From positions 62,001 to 126,000 of the forward strand of contig NZ_CANMDB010000006.1 of assembly GCF_947496515.1 (NCBI RefSeq): a DNA stretch of 64,000 nucleotides. The letters run 5' to 3'. Below the pieces are notes generated by a model, which searched no databases, was not told the DNA's origin, and was given only the letters and a program-made list of their open reading frames with translations. Below, in pieces: positions 35,771 to 44,785 of this stretch (position 1 is its first letter; every line of letters begins with the position of its first letter). The translations under genes and the position numbers were made by a program. The stretch comes from an uncultured Roseobacter sp. GTDB taxonomy: Bacteria; Pseudomonadota; Alphaproteobacteria; Rhodobacterales; Rhodobacteraceae.

Positions 35771-37361
35771 AAATCCTCAGCATGTCGTTCAGATCCTCCA
35801 GCGTATTGGCCTCGTCCAGCGGCTTATCCTGCCGCCAGCGGGACATACGCGGAAACCGCAGGGCGACGCCAGACTTGTGCCGGGGGCTTGCCTGGATCCC
35901 TTCGAAGGCAATTTCGAATACGTGGTGCGGGGTGACCTGCCGCACCGGTCCGAACCGCTGAAGCGTGTTCTTGCGGACCCATTTCGTGATCTCGCGAAAC
36001 TCCGCATCTGTCAGCCCGGAATAGGCCTTGGTAAAGGGCACCAGATCGTTGCCATGGCGCACCGCAAAGGTGAAATCGGTGAAGAGATTGGCGCGCCGCC
36101 CGTGACCTGCCTGGGCGTAGATCATCACGGCGTCGATGGTCAGTGGGTCCAGCTTCCATTTCCACCAGTCGCCCTTTTTGCGCCCGATGCGATAGGGGCT
36201 GTCGGCGCGCTTGAGCATGACCCCTTCGGCGTTTTCATCCCGGGCGATGCTGCGCAGCTCGCCCAGATCGTCCCACCCCTCGAACTCAAGCTGCGGCGAA
36301 AGGCGTACGGGAGCATCGCCAGGCAGATCGGCGCAAGCCGCCTCCAGCAGCGCGCGGCGTTCGGCAAAGGAGGTTTCGCGGATGTCTGACCCTTGCCATT
36401 CGAGCAAGTCGTAGGCGTGCAGCACGACGGGCGCGTCGGTCAGCAGCTTTTTCGGCACGGTCTTGCGCCCGATCCTTTTTTGGAGCGCGTTGAAACTGTC
36501 GGGGCGGTCCGCTTGCGGCTGCCAGACCAGCAACTCCCCGTCCATGACAGTGCCGGGAGGCAGGAAATCCGCCGCTCGGGCAAGCTCCGGAAACCGGTCC
36601 GTCATCAACTCTTCGCCGCGTGACCAGACGAAATGCTGCCCGTCCCGCAGGATGACCTGACCGCGGATGCCGTCCCATTTCCACTCCGCGCGCCACGCAC
36701 TCGGGGCACCGAGCGCCTCAGGCCCATCCTCCAGCGCGTAGGCGAGGTAGAACGGGTAGGGGCGTGAGGCATCGGCGGAGGCATCCTCCGCCTCGATCAA
36801 CCCTTCCCAGGTGGTATCATCCGGGTGCCAGTTGCCCATAAGCCTGTGCGCCAGTTCCGCCTCGGGCTTCTCGGTGGCCTGCGCCAGCGCGCGGGTCATC
36901 AGCTTTTGGCTGACCCCCATGCGAAACCCGCCGGTGATCAGCTTGTTGAACACGAAACGTTCCGTGTCCTCAAGGCTGTGCCAGGCGGCCAGCACGGCGG
37001 CTTTGCGGGCGTCCTCCTCGACCGTGGCCAGGGCGCGCAGGGTGGCGATCCACGCCGACAGGCTCTTGTCGGAGGATCCGTCGGCAGGCGGCAGCACGAG
37101 CGCAATGGTCTCCGCCAGATCGCCCACGATGGGGTAGCTCTCCTCGAACAGCCACAGCGGGATGCCCGCTTCATCTGCGGCCCATTCGCGCAGGCGGGTG
37201 GTTGTGACCACGCGCTTGGGTCTGCGGCCCGAAAAGAGCGCAATGGTCCACATCCGGTCCTCCGGGGGAGCCGCGCGGAAATACGCTGCCAGTGCGGCGA
37301 CCTTCACGGTTGTCTTGGTGCTCTGGTCAATGGCGTTGAAAAGGGCGGCGAAGCGGTTCAT
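35763..37361 (-). CDS. ATP-dependent DNA ligase (exonuclease-associated)
   Basis: A 532-aa ATP-dependent ligase. The adenylated Lys is K228 in the KWDG motif (EWKWDGIRGQ). Motif III-V regions follow (DGELLVW, EGVMLKRADSPYRIGRKKGDWWKWK), then the OB fold. The roughly 200-residue N-terminal DNA-binding domain is present. It belongs to the ligase-associated DNA damage response set. Its ATG overlaps the exonuclease stop by 4 bases. The partner Lhr-type helicase and PdeM nuclease are not adjacent. Confidence 0.95.
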   Translation of the reverse strand: MNRFAALFNAIDQSTKTTVKVAALAAYFRAAPPEDRMWTIALFSGRRPKRVVTTTRLREWAADEAGIPLWLFEESYPIVGDLAETIALVLPPADGSSDKSLSAWIATLRALATVEEDARKAAVLAAWHSLEDTERFVFNKLITGGFRMGVSQKLMTRALAQATEKPEAELAHRLMGNWHPDDTTWEGLIEAEDASADASRPYPFYLAYALEDGPEALGAPSAWRAEWKWDGIRGQVILRDGQHFVWSRGEELMTDRFPELARAADFLPPGTVMDGELLVWQPQADRPDSFNALQKRIGRKTVPKKLLTDAPVVLHAYDLLEWQGSDIRETSFAERRALLEAACADLPGDAPVRLSPQLEFEGWDDLGELRSIARDENAEGVMLKRADSPYRIGRKKGDWWKWKLDPLTIDAVMIYAQAGHGRRANLFTDFTFAVRHGNDLVPFTKAYSGLTDAEFREITKWVRKNTLQRFGPVRQVTPHHVFEIAFEGIQASPRHKSGVALRFPRMSRWRQDKPLDEANTLEDLNDMLRIYG

Positions 37362-38371
37362 GAGGCCGCATCCATATCCAGCGTCTCGCCCTCGAATTCG
37401 GTTGGCACGACCTGCGCCTGCCAGCCATTCTCATTCAGGTAACGCGCGAAGATATCCGTATAACCATGCGTCACATATATGTTTTCAGCCCCTGTTTGAC
37501 CAATGGCGTCCAGCAATCCACGCCAGTCCGCGTGATCGGAAACGACAAAGCCGCGATCGCCCGCACGCCGCCGCCGGACACCTCTCAGCTGCATCCAGCC
37601 GCTGGCAAAGGCGCTCTCGCGCGGGCCGAACTTTCGGGCCCAGGTGCTGCCGAGCGCCGAGGGCGGAGCCAGCACCAGCGCGCGTTTGATGGATTTGACA
37701 TCCATCTCGCCAGTCACCTGTTGCGTCTCCGGCAGGTCGATGCCCTGCGCGCGCAGCACCGCATTGGTGCCCTCCACCGCGCCGTGAGTGAGGATCGGCC
37801 CGATCTCCGGGTCCAGCATCCGCATCAACCGCTGCGCCTTGCCAAGCGCGTAGGCCCCCAGAAAGGCGGTCTTGCCCGCGTCGGCGCATCGCGCCCACCA
37901 CGCGTTGAGCTCGGTTGTGATCCGCGCCTGCGGCTGCCACCGGAAAACCGGCAGGCCAAAGGTGGATTCGGTGATGAAATGGTGACACCGCTGCGGCTCG
38001 AACGGTTCTGACAGCCCGTCGTTCTCTACCTTGTAGTCACCGGAGGCGACCCAGATCTCGCCCGCAACCTCCACCCGGATCTGAGCGGAGCCGGGCACAT
38101 GGCCCGCGGGGTGAAAGGACACGTTCGCGCCGCCGATTTGCACAGTTTCACCGTAGCCGATGCCTTGCGCGTCGATCTCGCCCAGACGGTGGCGCATCAC
38201 CGGGAGAGCCGCGTGGGTCGCCAGATAGTGCCCGTGCCCCCACCGCGCATGATCTGCGTGACCATGTGTGATCAACGCCCGGTCCACGGGCCGCCAGGGG
38301 TCGATGTAAAAATCGCCCGCAGGACAGTAGATGCCGCGGTCGGTAAAGGTCAGGGCGGAGATCTTGCTCAT
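37358..38371 (-). CDS. Ligase-associated DNA damage response exonuclease
   Basis: A 337-aa metallo-beta-lactamase/beta-CASP-type nuclease with HGHADHA near residue 36 and PAGHVPGSAQI, ASGDYK and SDHADW further on, as in the SNM1/Artemis-like exonucleases partnered with ATP-dependent ligases. It is coupled to the ligase by a 4-base overlap. A role in trimming DNA ends before ligation is inferred from family and context. Confidence 0.93.
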   Translation of the reverse strand: MSKISALTFTDRGIYCPAGDFYIDPWRPVDRALITHGHADHARWGHGHYLATHAALPVMRHRLGEIDAQGIGYGETVQIGGANVSFHPAGHVPGSAQIRVEVAGEIWVASGDYKVENDGLSEPFEPQRCHHFITESTFGLPVFRWQPQARITTELNAWWARCADAGKTAFLGAYALGKAQRLMRMLDPEIGPILTHGAVEGTNAVLRAQGIDLPETQQVTGEMDVKSIKRALVLAPPSALGSTWARKFGPRESAFASGWMQLRGVRRRRAGDRGFVVSDHADWRGLLDAIGQTGAENIYVTHGYTDIFARYLNENGWQAQVVPTEFEGETLDMDAAS

Positions 38372-38410
38372 GCCTTCTAACCTAGCGAGCGGGAAGGCTT
38401 TGCCCAGCCG

Positions 38411-39358
38411 TCAGCCGTGCCCGCCGCGCAGAAACAGCGCGGCCATCTGATCAAAGAGCGGGCCTGCGACCGCATCGCTCTCCATCAGCACCTCATGTTC
38501 GCCGTCCTCGACCAGTTCCAGAGTGCCGCGGGGCCAGCGGGCCATGCGCTGCTGGACCGCAGTCGCCTCGACGATCCGCTCTCCGGTGCCGAGAAAGGCA
38601 ACGCAGGGCAAATCCGGCGAGGGACGGCCCATGAGATGCCGGGTTTCGCGCAGCGCCTCGCGCAGCCAGACAAAGCTGGGACCGCCGAGCGCCAGATCAG
38701 GGTGCGCCTCCAACTGCTTGCGCATCATCTCAAACTGCTCGGGATCACGGGTCAGCAGGTTGCCCTCAAACCCGTCGGTCAGGACATGGTGTTCGATCCG
38801 GGTGCCGGGCGGCAGTCGATGGCCTTGCCCGATCCGTGGCATGATGTGGCTGAGCGTCCAGGCAAGCGGGCGTATGTGGGACGCAAGCTTGATCCCCCAC
38901 ATGGGTGCGGAGAACGCGGCGGCCTGCACGGGCAAGCCCTCCATCGTGGCCCGGAGCCCGATGGCCCCGCCCATGGAATGGGCCAGCAAAAAGAACGGCC
39001 GCGGCATTTCCAGCCGCCGCGCCAGGCGCAGCATTGCGTCGATGTCTTTCTGGTAGTCTGGGAAATGATCCACATGCCCCATCAGCGGATTGTCGAGCAG
39101 CCTGTCCGACAATCCCTGGCCGCGCCAGTCGATGGCCATGGCGGCAAAACCACGGCGCGCAAGGGCCGTTGCACAGAGGTCATATTTCTCGATGAATTCC
39201 GTGCGACCGGGAAAGATCAGGACCGTGCCGCGTGCGTTCTCGTGCGGCCAGTGACCGATGCGGATCCGGTGACCGTCGGAACTTTGAACCCAATGCGCCG
39301 CCCCTGTCGCCTCGCCAAAGGCAATATCGCTCAAAAACGGGGCGGCGTCATAATCCAT
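38411..39358 (-). CDS. Alpha/beta hydrolase, lysophospholipase-like
   Basis: A 315-aa alpha/beta hydrolase of the serine aminopeptidase S33/lysophospholipase L2 type. The nucleophile elbow is AHSMGGAIG near residue 128, with late Asp (FLGTGERIVEA) and His (DGEHEVL) regions. It probably acts on monoacyl lipids. Its ATG overlaps the stop of the upstream SCP2 gene by one base (TGATG). The exonuclease gene follows 39 bases downstream. Confidence 0.9.
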   Translation of the reverse strand: MDYDAAPFLSDIAFGEATGAAHWVQSSDGHRIRIGHWPHENARGTVLIFPGRTEFIEKYDLCATALARRGFAAMAIDWRGQGLSDRLLDNPLMGHVDHFPDYQKDIDAMLRLARRLEMPRPFFLLAHSMGGAIGLRATMEGLPVQAAAFSAPMWGIKLASHIRPLAWTLSHIMPRIGQGHRLPPGTRIEHHVLTDGFEGNLLTRDPEQFEMMRKQLEAHPDLALGGPSFVWLREALRETRHLMGRPSPDLPCVAFLGTGERIVEATAVQQRMARWPRGTLELVEDGEHEVLMESDAVAGPLFDQMAALFLRGGHG

Positions 39359-39648
39359 CAGGCGAGAACGGAGGCCAGTTGCATTGCCATGCCCATATCG
39401 CCATCAACGCTCAGCTTGCCGGTCATAAAGGCGCTGGTCGGGTTGGTCTCACCTTCCAGGATCGAGCGGAAGGTATCGGCGTCTGCCGATAGTGTCACAT
39501 CCGCAGGCTCATCGCCCGCCCGCGCGCCGGTGTTGTCCATCATCACGCAGCCTTCGTCCGCGATGTCGAATTTCGCCGTCCCGCCAAAATCGGCGCCTGC
39601 CAGTTTTTCGTTCAGCGCGACGACGGCCTGGTTCACAATATCGCTCAT
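39358..39648 (-). CDS. SCP2 sterol-binding domain protein
   Basis: A 96-aa single-domain SCP2-like lipid-binding protein (MSDIVNQAVVALNEKL start, ADVTLSADADTFRSILEGETNPTSAFMTGKLSVDGDMG core, positions 39388-39507). It may carry acyl or sterol-like lipids for neighbouring enzymes. AAAGGATCCAAA precedes the ATG at 39648. It is the first gene of the reverse operon SCP2, lysophospholipase, exonuclease, ligase, amidohydrolase. Confidence 0.92.
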   Translation of the reverse strand: MSDIVNQAVVALNEKLAGADFGGTAKFDIADEGCVMMDNTGARAGDEPADVTLSADADTFRSILEGETNPTSAFMTGKLSVDGDMGMAMQLASVLA

Positions 39649-39721
39649 TTTGGATCCTTTGAGGTCTGCGGTCTGCGGCGCACTGGAATTGCCCTGCAGT
39701 CCTGTTACATTGATTTGTGTT

Positions 39722-40279
39722 ATGAAGATGAAAACGCAAATCCTCAAACATGTCGTTGCGGCATTTTTTACAACCTGTGTGCTCAGCCTGCCGCTGCAGG
39801 CCCAGCAGGACGCCGCAACACTGCTGGATCAGCTGGCGGCGGCGTCCGAGGTTGACGCCGCCCGGCTCGACCGGGAGCTGTCGCTGATCTGGGACAACTC
39901 CGGCTCTGCCGCGATGAACCTTCTGCTCAAACGGGGCCGTGATGCGCTGGAGGCCGAAGAGACTGGGCAGGCGATCGAGCATCTGACGGCGCTGACGGAC
40001 CATGCCCCCGGGTTCGCCGAAGGCTGGCACATGCGGGCGACCGCCTTTTATCGGGCCGGGCTTTATGGTCCTGCGCTGGATGACCTGCAGCGCGCGCTCG
40101 CGCTGAACCCGCAGAATTACAATGCTATTTTTGGCCTCGGCGTGATGCTGCGTGAGTTCGGCGATCTGCCGCGCGCAGCCGAGGCGTTTGAGCAGGTCCT
40201 GGCCTTGCATCCCCACCACGAGAACGCGAAAACCGCGCGGGAACAGCTTCAGCAACGCGGCATTGGCCGCACGCTCTGA
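39722..40279 (+). CDS. Periplasmic TPR-repeat protein
   Basis: A 185-aa protein with an N-terminal signal peptide (HVVAAFFTTCVLSLPLQAQQ) and two to three TPR units in the second half (AGLYGPALDDLQRALALNPQNY, EFGDLPRAAEAFEQVLALHPHH). It would act in the periplasm as a protein-interaction scaffold. The ATG at 39722 starts it; the ATG at 39728 is equally possible. It is divergent from the SCP2 operon and 24 bases before the helicase. Confidence 0.88.
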   Translation: MKMKTQILKHVVAAFFTTCVLSLPLQAQQDAATLLDQLAAASEVDAARLDRELSLIWDNSGSAAMNLLLKRGRDALEAEETGQAIEHLTALTDHAPGFAEGWHMRATAFYRAGLYGPALDDLQRALALNPQNYNAIFGLGVMLREFGDLPRAAEAFEQVLALHPHHENAKTAREQLQQRGIGRTL

Positions 40280-40303
40280 GCCGCTGAGATAGAGGAATGC
40301 GCC

Positions 40304-43159
40304 GTGTCAGGTGATGCGCGGGTCGTGGCCGTTCTGGGCCCGACCAACACAGGCAAGACGACCTATGCAATCGAGCGGATGCTGGGGCATCGGACGGGTG
40401 TTATCGGCCTGCCGCTGCGCTTGCTGGCGCGCGAGGTTTACGACCGCATCGTCGCCGTGCGCGGCCCGTCGGTCGTGGCGCTGGTCACCGGTGAGGAACG
40501 CATCGTGCCGCCGCGGACGCAGTATTGGGTCTGCACGGTGGAGGCGATGCCCGAGGGGATGGGCTGTGATTTCCTCGCCGTGGATGAAATCCAGCTGTGC
40601 GCGGACCCGGAGCGCGGGCATGTGTTCACCGACCGGCTGCTGCGTGCCCGCGGGTTGCACGAGACGGTGTTTCTGGGCGCTGACACCATGCGCGGACCGA
40701 TCCGGGCATTGGCGCCACAGGCCCAGTTCATCCAGCGCGAACGCATGTCACAGCTTACCTATCTGGGCCCTAAAAAGATCAGCCGCATGAAACCGCGCAG
40801 CGCGATTGTCGGGTTCTCGGTGGAAAACGTCTACGCCATTGCAGAGCTCATTCGCCGCCAGAAGGGCGGTGCGGCGGTGGTCATGGGCGCGCTCAGCCCG
40901 CGCACCCGCAACGCGCAGGTGGACATGTATCAGAACGGCGAGGTCGATTATCTGGTGGCAACGGACGCCATCGGCATGGGGCTGAACCTTGATGTGGACC
41001 ATGTTGCCTTTTCCGCCACCACCAAGTTCGACGGGCGCCGCATGCGCCCACTGGCCCCCAATGAGCTGGCCCAGATCGCCGGGCGCGCCGGGCGGGGCAT
41101 GCGAAACGGCACCTTCGGTGTGACGGGCGACGCCTCGCCGCTGGATGACGGGGTGGTGGAGGCGATCACCGGCCACCGGTTTGCCCCGCTGAAAAAGCTC
41201 AACTGGCGCAATCACGCGCTGCAGTTCGGGTCTATCGACCGGCTGGTGGCCACGCTGGAGGCGCCGCCCGACGACGACATTCTCGTGCGCGCCCGCGAAG
41301 CTGACGATCTGCGCGCGCTGAAAACCATCGGCGAGGATGCGGAGGTGGCCGCACGCTGCACGGACGGTCCTTCGGTGCGTCTGCTCTGGGACGTGTGCCG
41401 GATCCCCGATTTCCGCGGCATCAGCCACGCTGAACACGCAGGCCTGCTGGAGGCGATTTTCACCCACCTGCACGAGCGTGGCAGCATCCCCGATCATTGG
41501 CTTGCAACACATATCAAGCGGGTCGACCGAACCGATGGCGACATTGATGCGTTGTCCAAGAGATTGGCGTTTGTCCGCACATGGACCTATGTCGCTCAGC
41601 GAAAGGGGTGGGTTTCGGACGAAAGCCATTGGCGCGGCGAGACCCGTTCTGTAGAAGACCGATTGTCGGACGCGCTGCACGAGCGTCTGACCCAGAGATT
41701 TGTAGACCGGCGCACATCCGTGCTCTTGCGCCGGCTCGGCCAGAAGGAAGCCATGGTGGCAGACGTATCGAATACCGGCGAAGTGACTGTCGAAGGCGAA
41801 TTTGTAGGACGGCTGGAGGGGTTCCGCTTTAGCCAGGACAAAAGCGCCAGCAGCGCGGAGGCCAAGACACTCAAGACCGCGGCGCTGCAAGCGCTGGCGC
41901 CGCAGTTTCATCTGCGCGCGGATCGTTTCTACAACGCGCCCGACACGGAGATTGATTTCACCGAACAGGGCGGGCTGATCTGGGGCAAGGATGCGGTCGG
42001 CAAGCTGACGCCGGGTGCGGATCCGATGAAACCGCAGGTGGAGGTTTTCGTCGATGATGTGGCGGGACCGGAGGTTGCGCAGAAAGTGCAGCGCCGTCTG
42101 CAACATTTCATCGACCGCAAGATTGCCAATCTGTTTGAACCGCTCATGAACCTCAGCCGCGACGAAACGCTCAGCGGTCTGGCGCGCGGCTTTGCGTTTC
42201 GCATGGTCGAAGCGCTCGGCATCCTGCCCCGTGCGTCGGTGGTGGATGAGGTCAAAGCGCTCGATCAGGACGCCCGGGGTGCGCTGCGCAAGCATGGGGT
42301 GCGGTTTGGTCAGTTCACGATCTTCATGCCGCTCCTGCTCAAACCCGCGCCGACCCGGTTGCGGCTGGTGCTGTGGTCGCTGTCACAAGGGCTCAACGAT
42401 TTTCCCGAGGCGCCGCCGCCCGGGCTGGTCACGATCCCCACGGACGCTAGTGCGCCTGCGGGTGCCGACACGATGTCGGGCTACAGGATTGCCGGGGAGC
42501 GTGCCATCCGCATCGACATGCTGGAGCGGTTGGCCGATATGCTGCGCGCAGAGAACACCCGCGCGGGTTTCGAGGCCAGTGCCGATATGCTGTCCATCAC
42601 CGGCATGACGCTGGAGCAATTCGCGGATCTGATGCAGGGCCTCGGTTACAAGGCCGAAAAGGGCGAACGGGCCAAGGTCAAACCCGCCGACATGGTTGTT
42701 ACCACCGATCCCGTGCCGGAACCGCCGCAGGCGGACACGCCCGTCATGGATCAGGCCGATGCCGGGGCCGCATCCGCGGAGGCGCAGGCTGACGCGCCGC
42801 TGACGGAGCAGCCCGTCGCGGAGGAAGCCGTTGCGGACGCGCCGGTGCCGGAAACACCAGCGGAGGAAACGCCCATCGGCACTGCCCCGGATGAAGCGGA
42901 GGCTGGCGCGGAGATGGAGGTGTTCTACACCTTCACCTGGGGTCGTCCCGCCCGTCAGGGGAATAGACCGGGCAAAGGCAGATCCGGCGATCGGCCAAAA
43001 GGCAGGGGCAAGCCCGGCGCCAAAGGCAAGGGCCGCGGTCCGAAAGGCGGCGACAACATTGCGCAGAAGTTCTCTGCTCGGCCGCCAAAACAGGAAAAGA
43101 AGATTGATCCCGACAATCCTTTTGCCGCCGCTCTTATGGGGCTCAAGGACACCAAATAG
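40304..43159 (+). CDS. SUV3-like ATP-dependent RNA helicase with disordered C-terminus
   Basis: A 951-aa superfamily 2 helicase. The Walker A motif LGPTNTGKTT is at residues 11-20; AVDEIQLC (Walker B), IGMGLNLD and AQIAGRAGRGM complete the core, closest to mitochondrial SUV3. From about residue 800 the protein turns into an acidic, Ala/Pro/Glu-rich linker and then a Gly/Lys/Arg-rich basic tail, as expected for RNA binding. It is adjacent to an S4 RNA-binding gene, supporting a role in RNA turnover. GTG start at 40304. Confidence 0.88.
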   Translation: MSGDARVVAVLGPTNTGKTTYAIERMLGHRTGVIGLPLRLLAREVYDRIVAVRGPSVVALVTGEERIVPPRTQYWVCTVEAMPEGMGCDFLAVDEIQLCADPERGHVFTDRLLRARGLHETVFLGADTMRGPIRALAPQAQFIQRERMSQLTYLGPKKISRMKPRSAIVGFSVENVYAIAELIRRQKGGAAVVMGALSPRTRNAQVDMYQNGEVDYLVATDAIGMGLNLDVDHVAFSATTKFDGRRMRPLAPNELAQIAGRAGRGMRNGTFGVTGDASPLDDGVVEAITGHRFAPLKKLNWRNHALQFGSIDRLVATLEAPPDDDILVRAREADDLRALKTIGEDAEVAARCTDGPSVRLLWDVCRIPDFRGISHAEHAGLLEAIFTHLHERGSIPDHWLATHIKRVDRTDGDIDALSKRLAFVRTWTYVAQRKGWVSDESHWRGETRSVEDRLSDALHERLTQRFVDRRTSVLLRRLGQKEAMVADVSNTGEVTVEGEFVGRLEGFRFSQDKSASSAEAKTLKTAALQALAPQFHLRADRFYNAPDTEIDFTEQGGLIWGKDAVGKLTPGADPMKPQVEVFVDDVAGPEVAQKVQRRLQHFIDRKIANLFEPLMNLSRDETLSGLARGFAFRMVEALGILPRASVVDEVKALDQDARGALRKHGVRFGQFTIFMPLLLKPAPTRLRLVLWSLSQGLNDFPEAPPPGLVTIPTDASAPAGADTMSGYRIAGERAIRIDMLERLADMLRAENTRAGFEASADMLSITGMTLEQFADLMQGLGYKAEKGERAKVKPADMVVTTDPVPEPPQADTPVMDQADAGAASAEAQADAPLTEQPVAEEAVADAPVPETPAEETPIGTAPDEAEAGAEMEVFYTFTWGRPARQGNRPGKGRSGDRPKGRGKPGAKGKGRGPKGGDNIAQKFSARPPKQEKKIDPDNPFAAALMGLKDTK

Positions 43160-43537
43160 GTGGCCGATAAGCTGCGTCTCGACAAATGGCTCTGGCATGC
43201 GCGGTTCTTCAAGACGCGCTCGCTGGCCGCCAGCCGGGTCGCGGCGGGCGATGTCCGGGTGAACGGCATCCGTACCGAAAAGCGCAGCCAGATGGTCGGC
43301 GCGGATGACGTGCTCACCTTTGCCCAGGGCGATCACATTCGGGTGATCCGCGTGGATGCCATCGGCACCAGACGTGGCCCTGCGACAGAGGCACAGACCC
43401 TTTACGAGGATCTGTCCCCACCGCAGTCCAAGAAACAGGACACGACGGACCGAAATCCGGCTTTTGAGGGAAAAGGTCGCCCTACCAAACGCGACCGCCG
43501 GATCCTTGATCTTTCTCGCGACCGTTCTCTTGAATGA
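43160..43537 (+). CDS. RNA-binding S4 domain protein (Hsp15-like)
   Basis: A 125-aa protein with an N-terminal S4 domain (LRLDKWLWHARFFKTRSLAASRVAAGDVRVNG, positions 43169-43264), like Hsp15/HslR, which rescues stalled 50S subunits. The charged tail after residue 85 is basic. It starts with GTG immediately after the helicase stop, so the two are probably co-expressed. Confidence 0.92.
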   Translation: MADKLRLDKWLWHARFFKTRSLAASRVAAGDVRVNGIRTEKRSQMVGADDVLTFAQGDHIRVIRVDAIGTRRGPATEAQTLYEDLSPPQSKKQDTTDRNPAFEGKGRPTKRDRRILDLSRDRSLE

Positions 43538-43588
43538 TCCCTGTGTGTCATTTAGCTACCACATGAACATAAGGGGAATGACGGTCCG

Positions 43589-43927
43589 ATGACCTATATC
43601 GTGAATGACAGCTGTATCGGGTGCAAATACACCGACTGCGTGGAGGTATGTCCCGTGGACTGCTTCTATGAAGGCGAGAACATGCTGGTCATTCATCCCG
43701 ACGAATGCATCGACTGTGGCGTCTGTGAGCCCGAGTGCCCGGCGGATGCCATCCGGCCCGATACAGAACCCGACATGGAAAAATGGGTGGAGTTCAACCG
43801 CAAATACTCCGAGATGTGGCCTGTCATCATCACCAAGAAAGACCCGCTGCCAGATGCTGAAGAACGCGATGGTGAGACTGGGAAGCTCGAAAAATACTTC
43901 TCTGAAGCACCGGGCGAGGGTGGTTAG
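43589..43927 (+). CDS. fdxA: Seven-iron ferredoxin FdxA
   Basis: A 112-aa ferredoxin with two cluster motifs. The first, C9-x2-C12-x4-C17-x3-C21-P, and the second, [12 protein letters not shown], together fit one [3Fe-4S] and one [4Fe-4S] cluster. It acts as a soluble electron carrier. The C-terminal extension of about 50 residues is typical of the alphaproteobacterial FdxA. The order helicase, S4, fdxA, carD recurs in this group. Confidence 0.95.
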   Translation: MTYIVNDSCIGCKYTDCVEVCPVDCFYEGENMLVIHPDECIDCGVCEPECPADAIRPDTEPDMEKWVEFNRKYSEMWPVIITKKDPLPDAEERDGETGKLEKYFSEAPGEGG

Positions 43928-44222
43928 GCCCCTAAATCCGCGATTCGAGGCGGTTTTTGGGCGATTTGGCAGCGGTAAGCGCTTCATAAAAATGGATTTT
44001 TAACGACGTGACGCAGCGTGCACTTTTTTGCGGCGCGTTTTTGTGTTATTATACGTGGGCAAAGTAACACGGAATTGCTCATCACGGCCCGGGAGCGTAT
44101 CGCTGTCAGGCATCGGCCAATCTGGATAGTCACACTCGCATGCGCGGCTGAAAAGTCTCCGCTCGGTGTGGTTTTGAGTGTCGAAAATCTGCGATGTGCA
44201 GCCGTTGACCAAGGAATGCTGA

Positions 44223-44735
44223 ATGACCAAATCGAAGAAACTTGATTTCCGCCCGAATGAATTCGTCGTCTACCCTGCGCATGGCGTCGGGCAGATCCTC
44301 TCCATCGAGGAGCAGGAAGTGGCCGGTATCTCGCTGGAGCTTTTCGTGATCTCCTTTGAGAAGGACAAGATGACGCTGCGGGTGCCGACGCATAAGGCGA
44401 CGGAAATCGGGATGCGGGCGCTCAGCTCGCCGGATGTGATCGGGCACGCGATGAAGACGCTGAAAGGCAAGGCCAAGGTCAAGCGGGCCATGTGGTCACG
44501 CCGGGCGCAGGAATACGAGCAAAAGATCAACTCGGGTGATCTGATCGCGATCGCAGAAGTTGTACGCGACCTGCACCGCACCGATGATCAGCGCGAGCAG
44601 AGCTATTCCGAACGCCAGCTCTATGAGGCGGCGCTGGAACGGCTGACGCGCGAAGTTGCCGCCGTGAGCGGTGGCGACGATCTGGCAGCGGCCAAGCAAG
44701 TCAGCGACGTTCTCGACAGCCGCGTCGCGGCCTGA
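44223..44735 (+). CDS. CarD-family transcriptional regulator
   Basis: A 170-aa CarD/CdnL-type regulator. The N-terminal RNA polymerase interaction domain (EFVVYPAHGVGQILSIEEQEVAG) is followed by a helical C-terminal domain with WSRRAQEYEQKINSGD and the basic residues that contact promoter DNA. It stabilises open complexes, especially at rRNA promoters. AAGGAATGCTGA precedes the ATG. Upstream, 295 bases are non-coding. Confidence 0.95.
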   Translation: MTKSKKLDFRPNEFVVYPAHGVGQILSIEEQEVAGISLELFVISFEKDKMTLRVPTHKATEIGMRALSSPDVIGHAMKTLKGKAKVKRAMWSRRAQEYEQKINSGDLIAIAEVVRDLHRTDDQREQSYSERQLYEAALERLTREVAAVSGGDDLAAAKQVSDVLDSRVAA

Positions 44736-44755
44736 AATCTCTGACAGGATGACAG

Positions 44756-44785
44756 AAAATGCGCTCCCTCGAGGGGCGCATTTTT
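44756..44785. terminator. Bidirectional terminator between carD and cobS
   Basis: AAAATGCGC pairs with GCGCATTTT across a short loop, with A residues on one side and a T run (44781-44785) on the other, so it can terminate both the plus-strand carD and the minus-strand cobS. The cobS stop lies at its right edge. Confidence 0.85.

Noticed and set aside
44000-44245. Short open frames on both strands in the carD upstream region
   Set aside because: Neither has a clear ribosome site or family, and the stretch is AT-richer like a promoter region.
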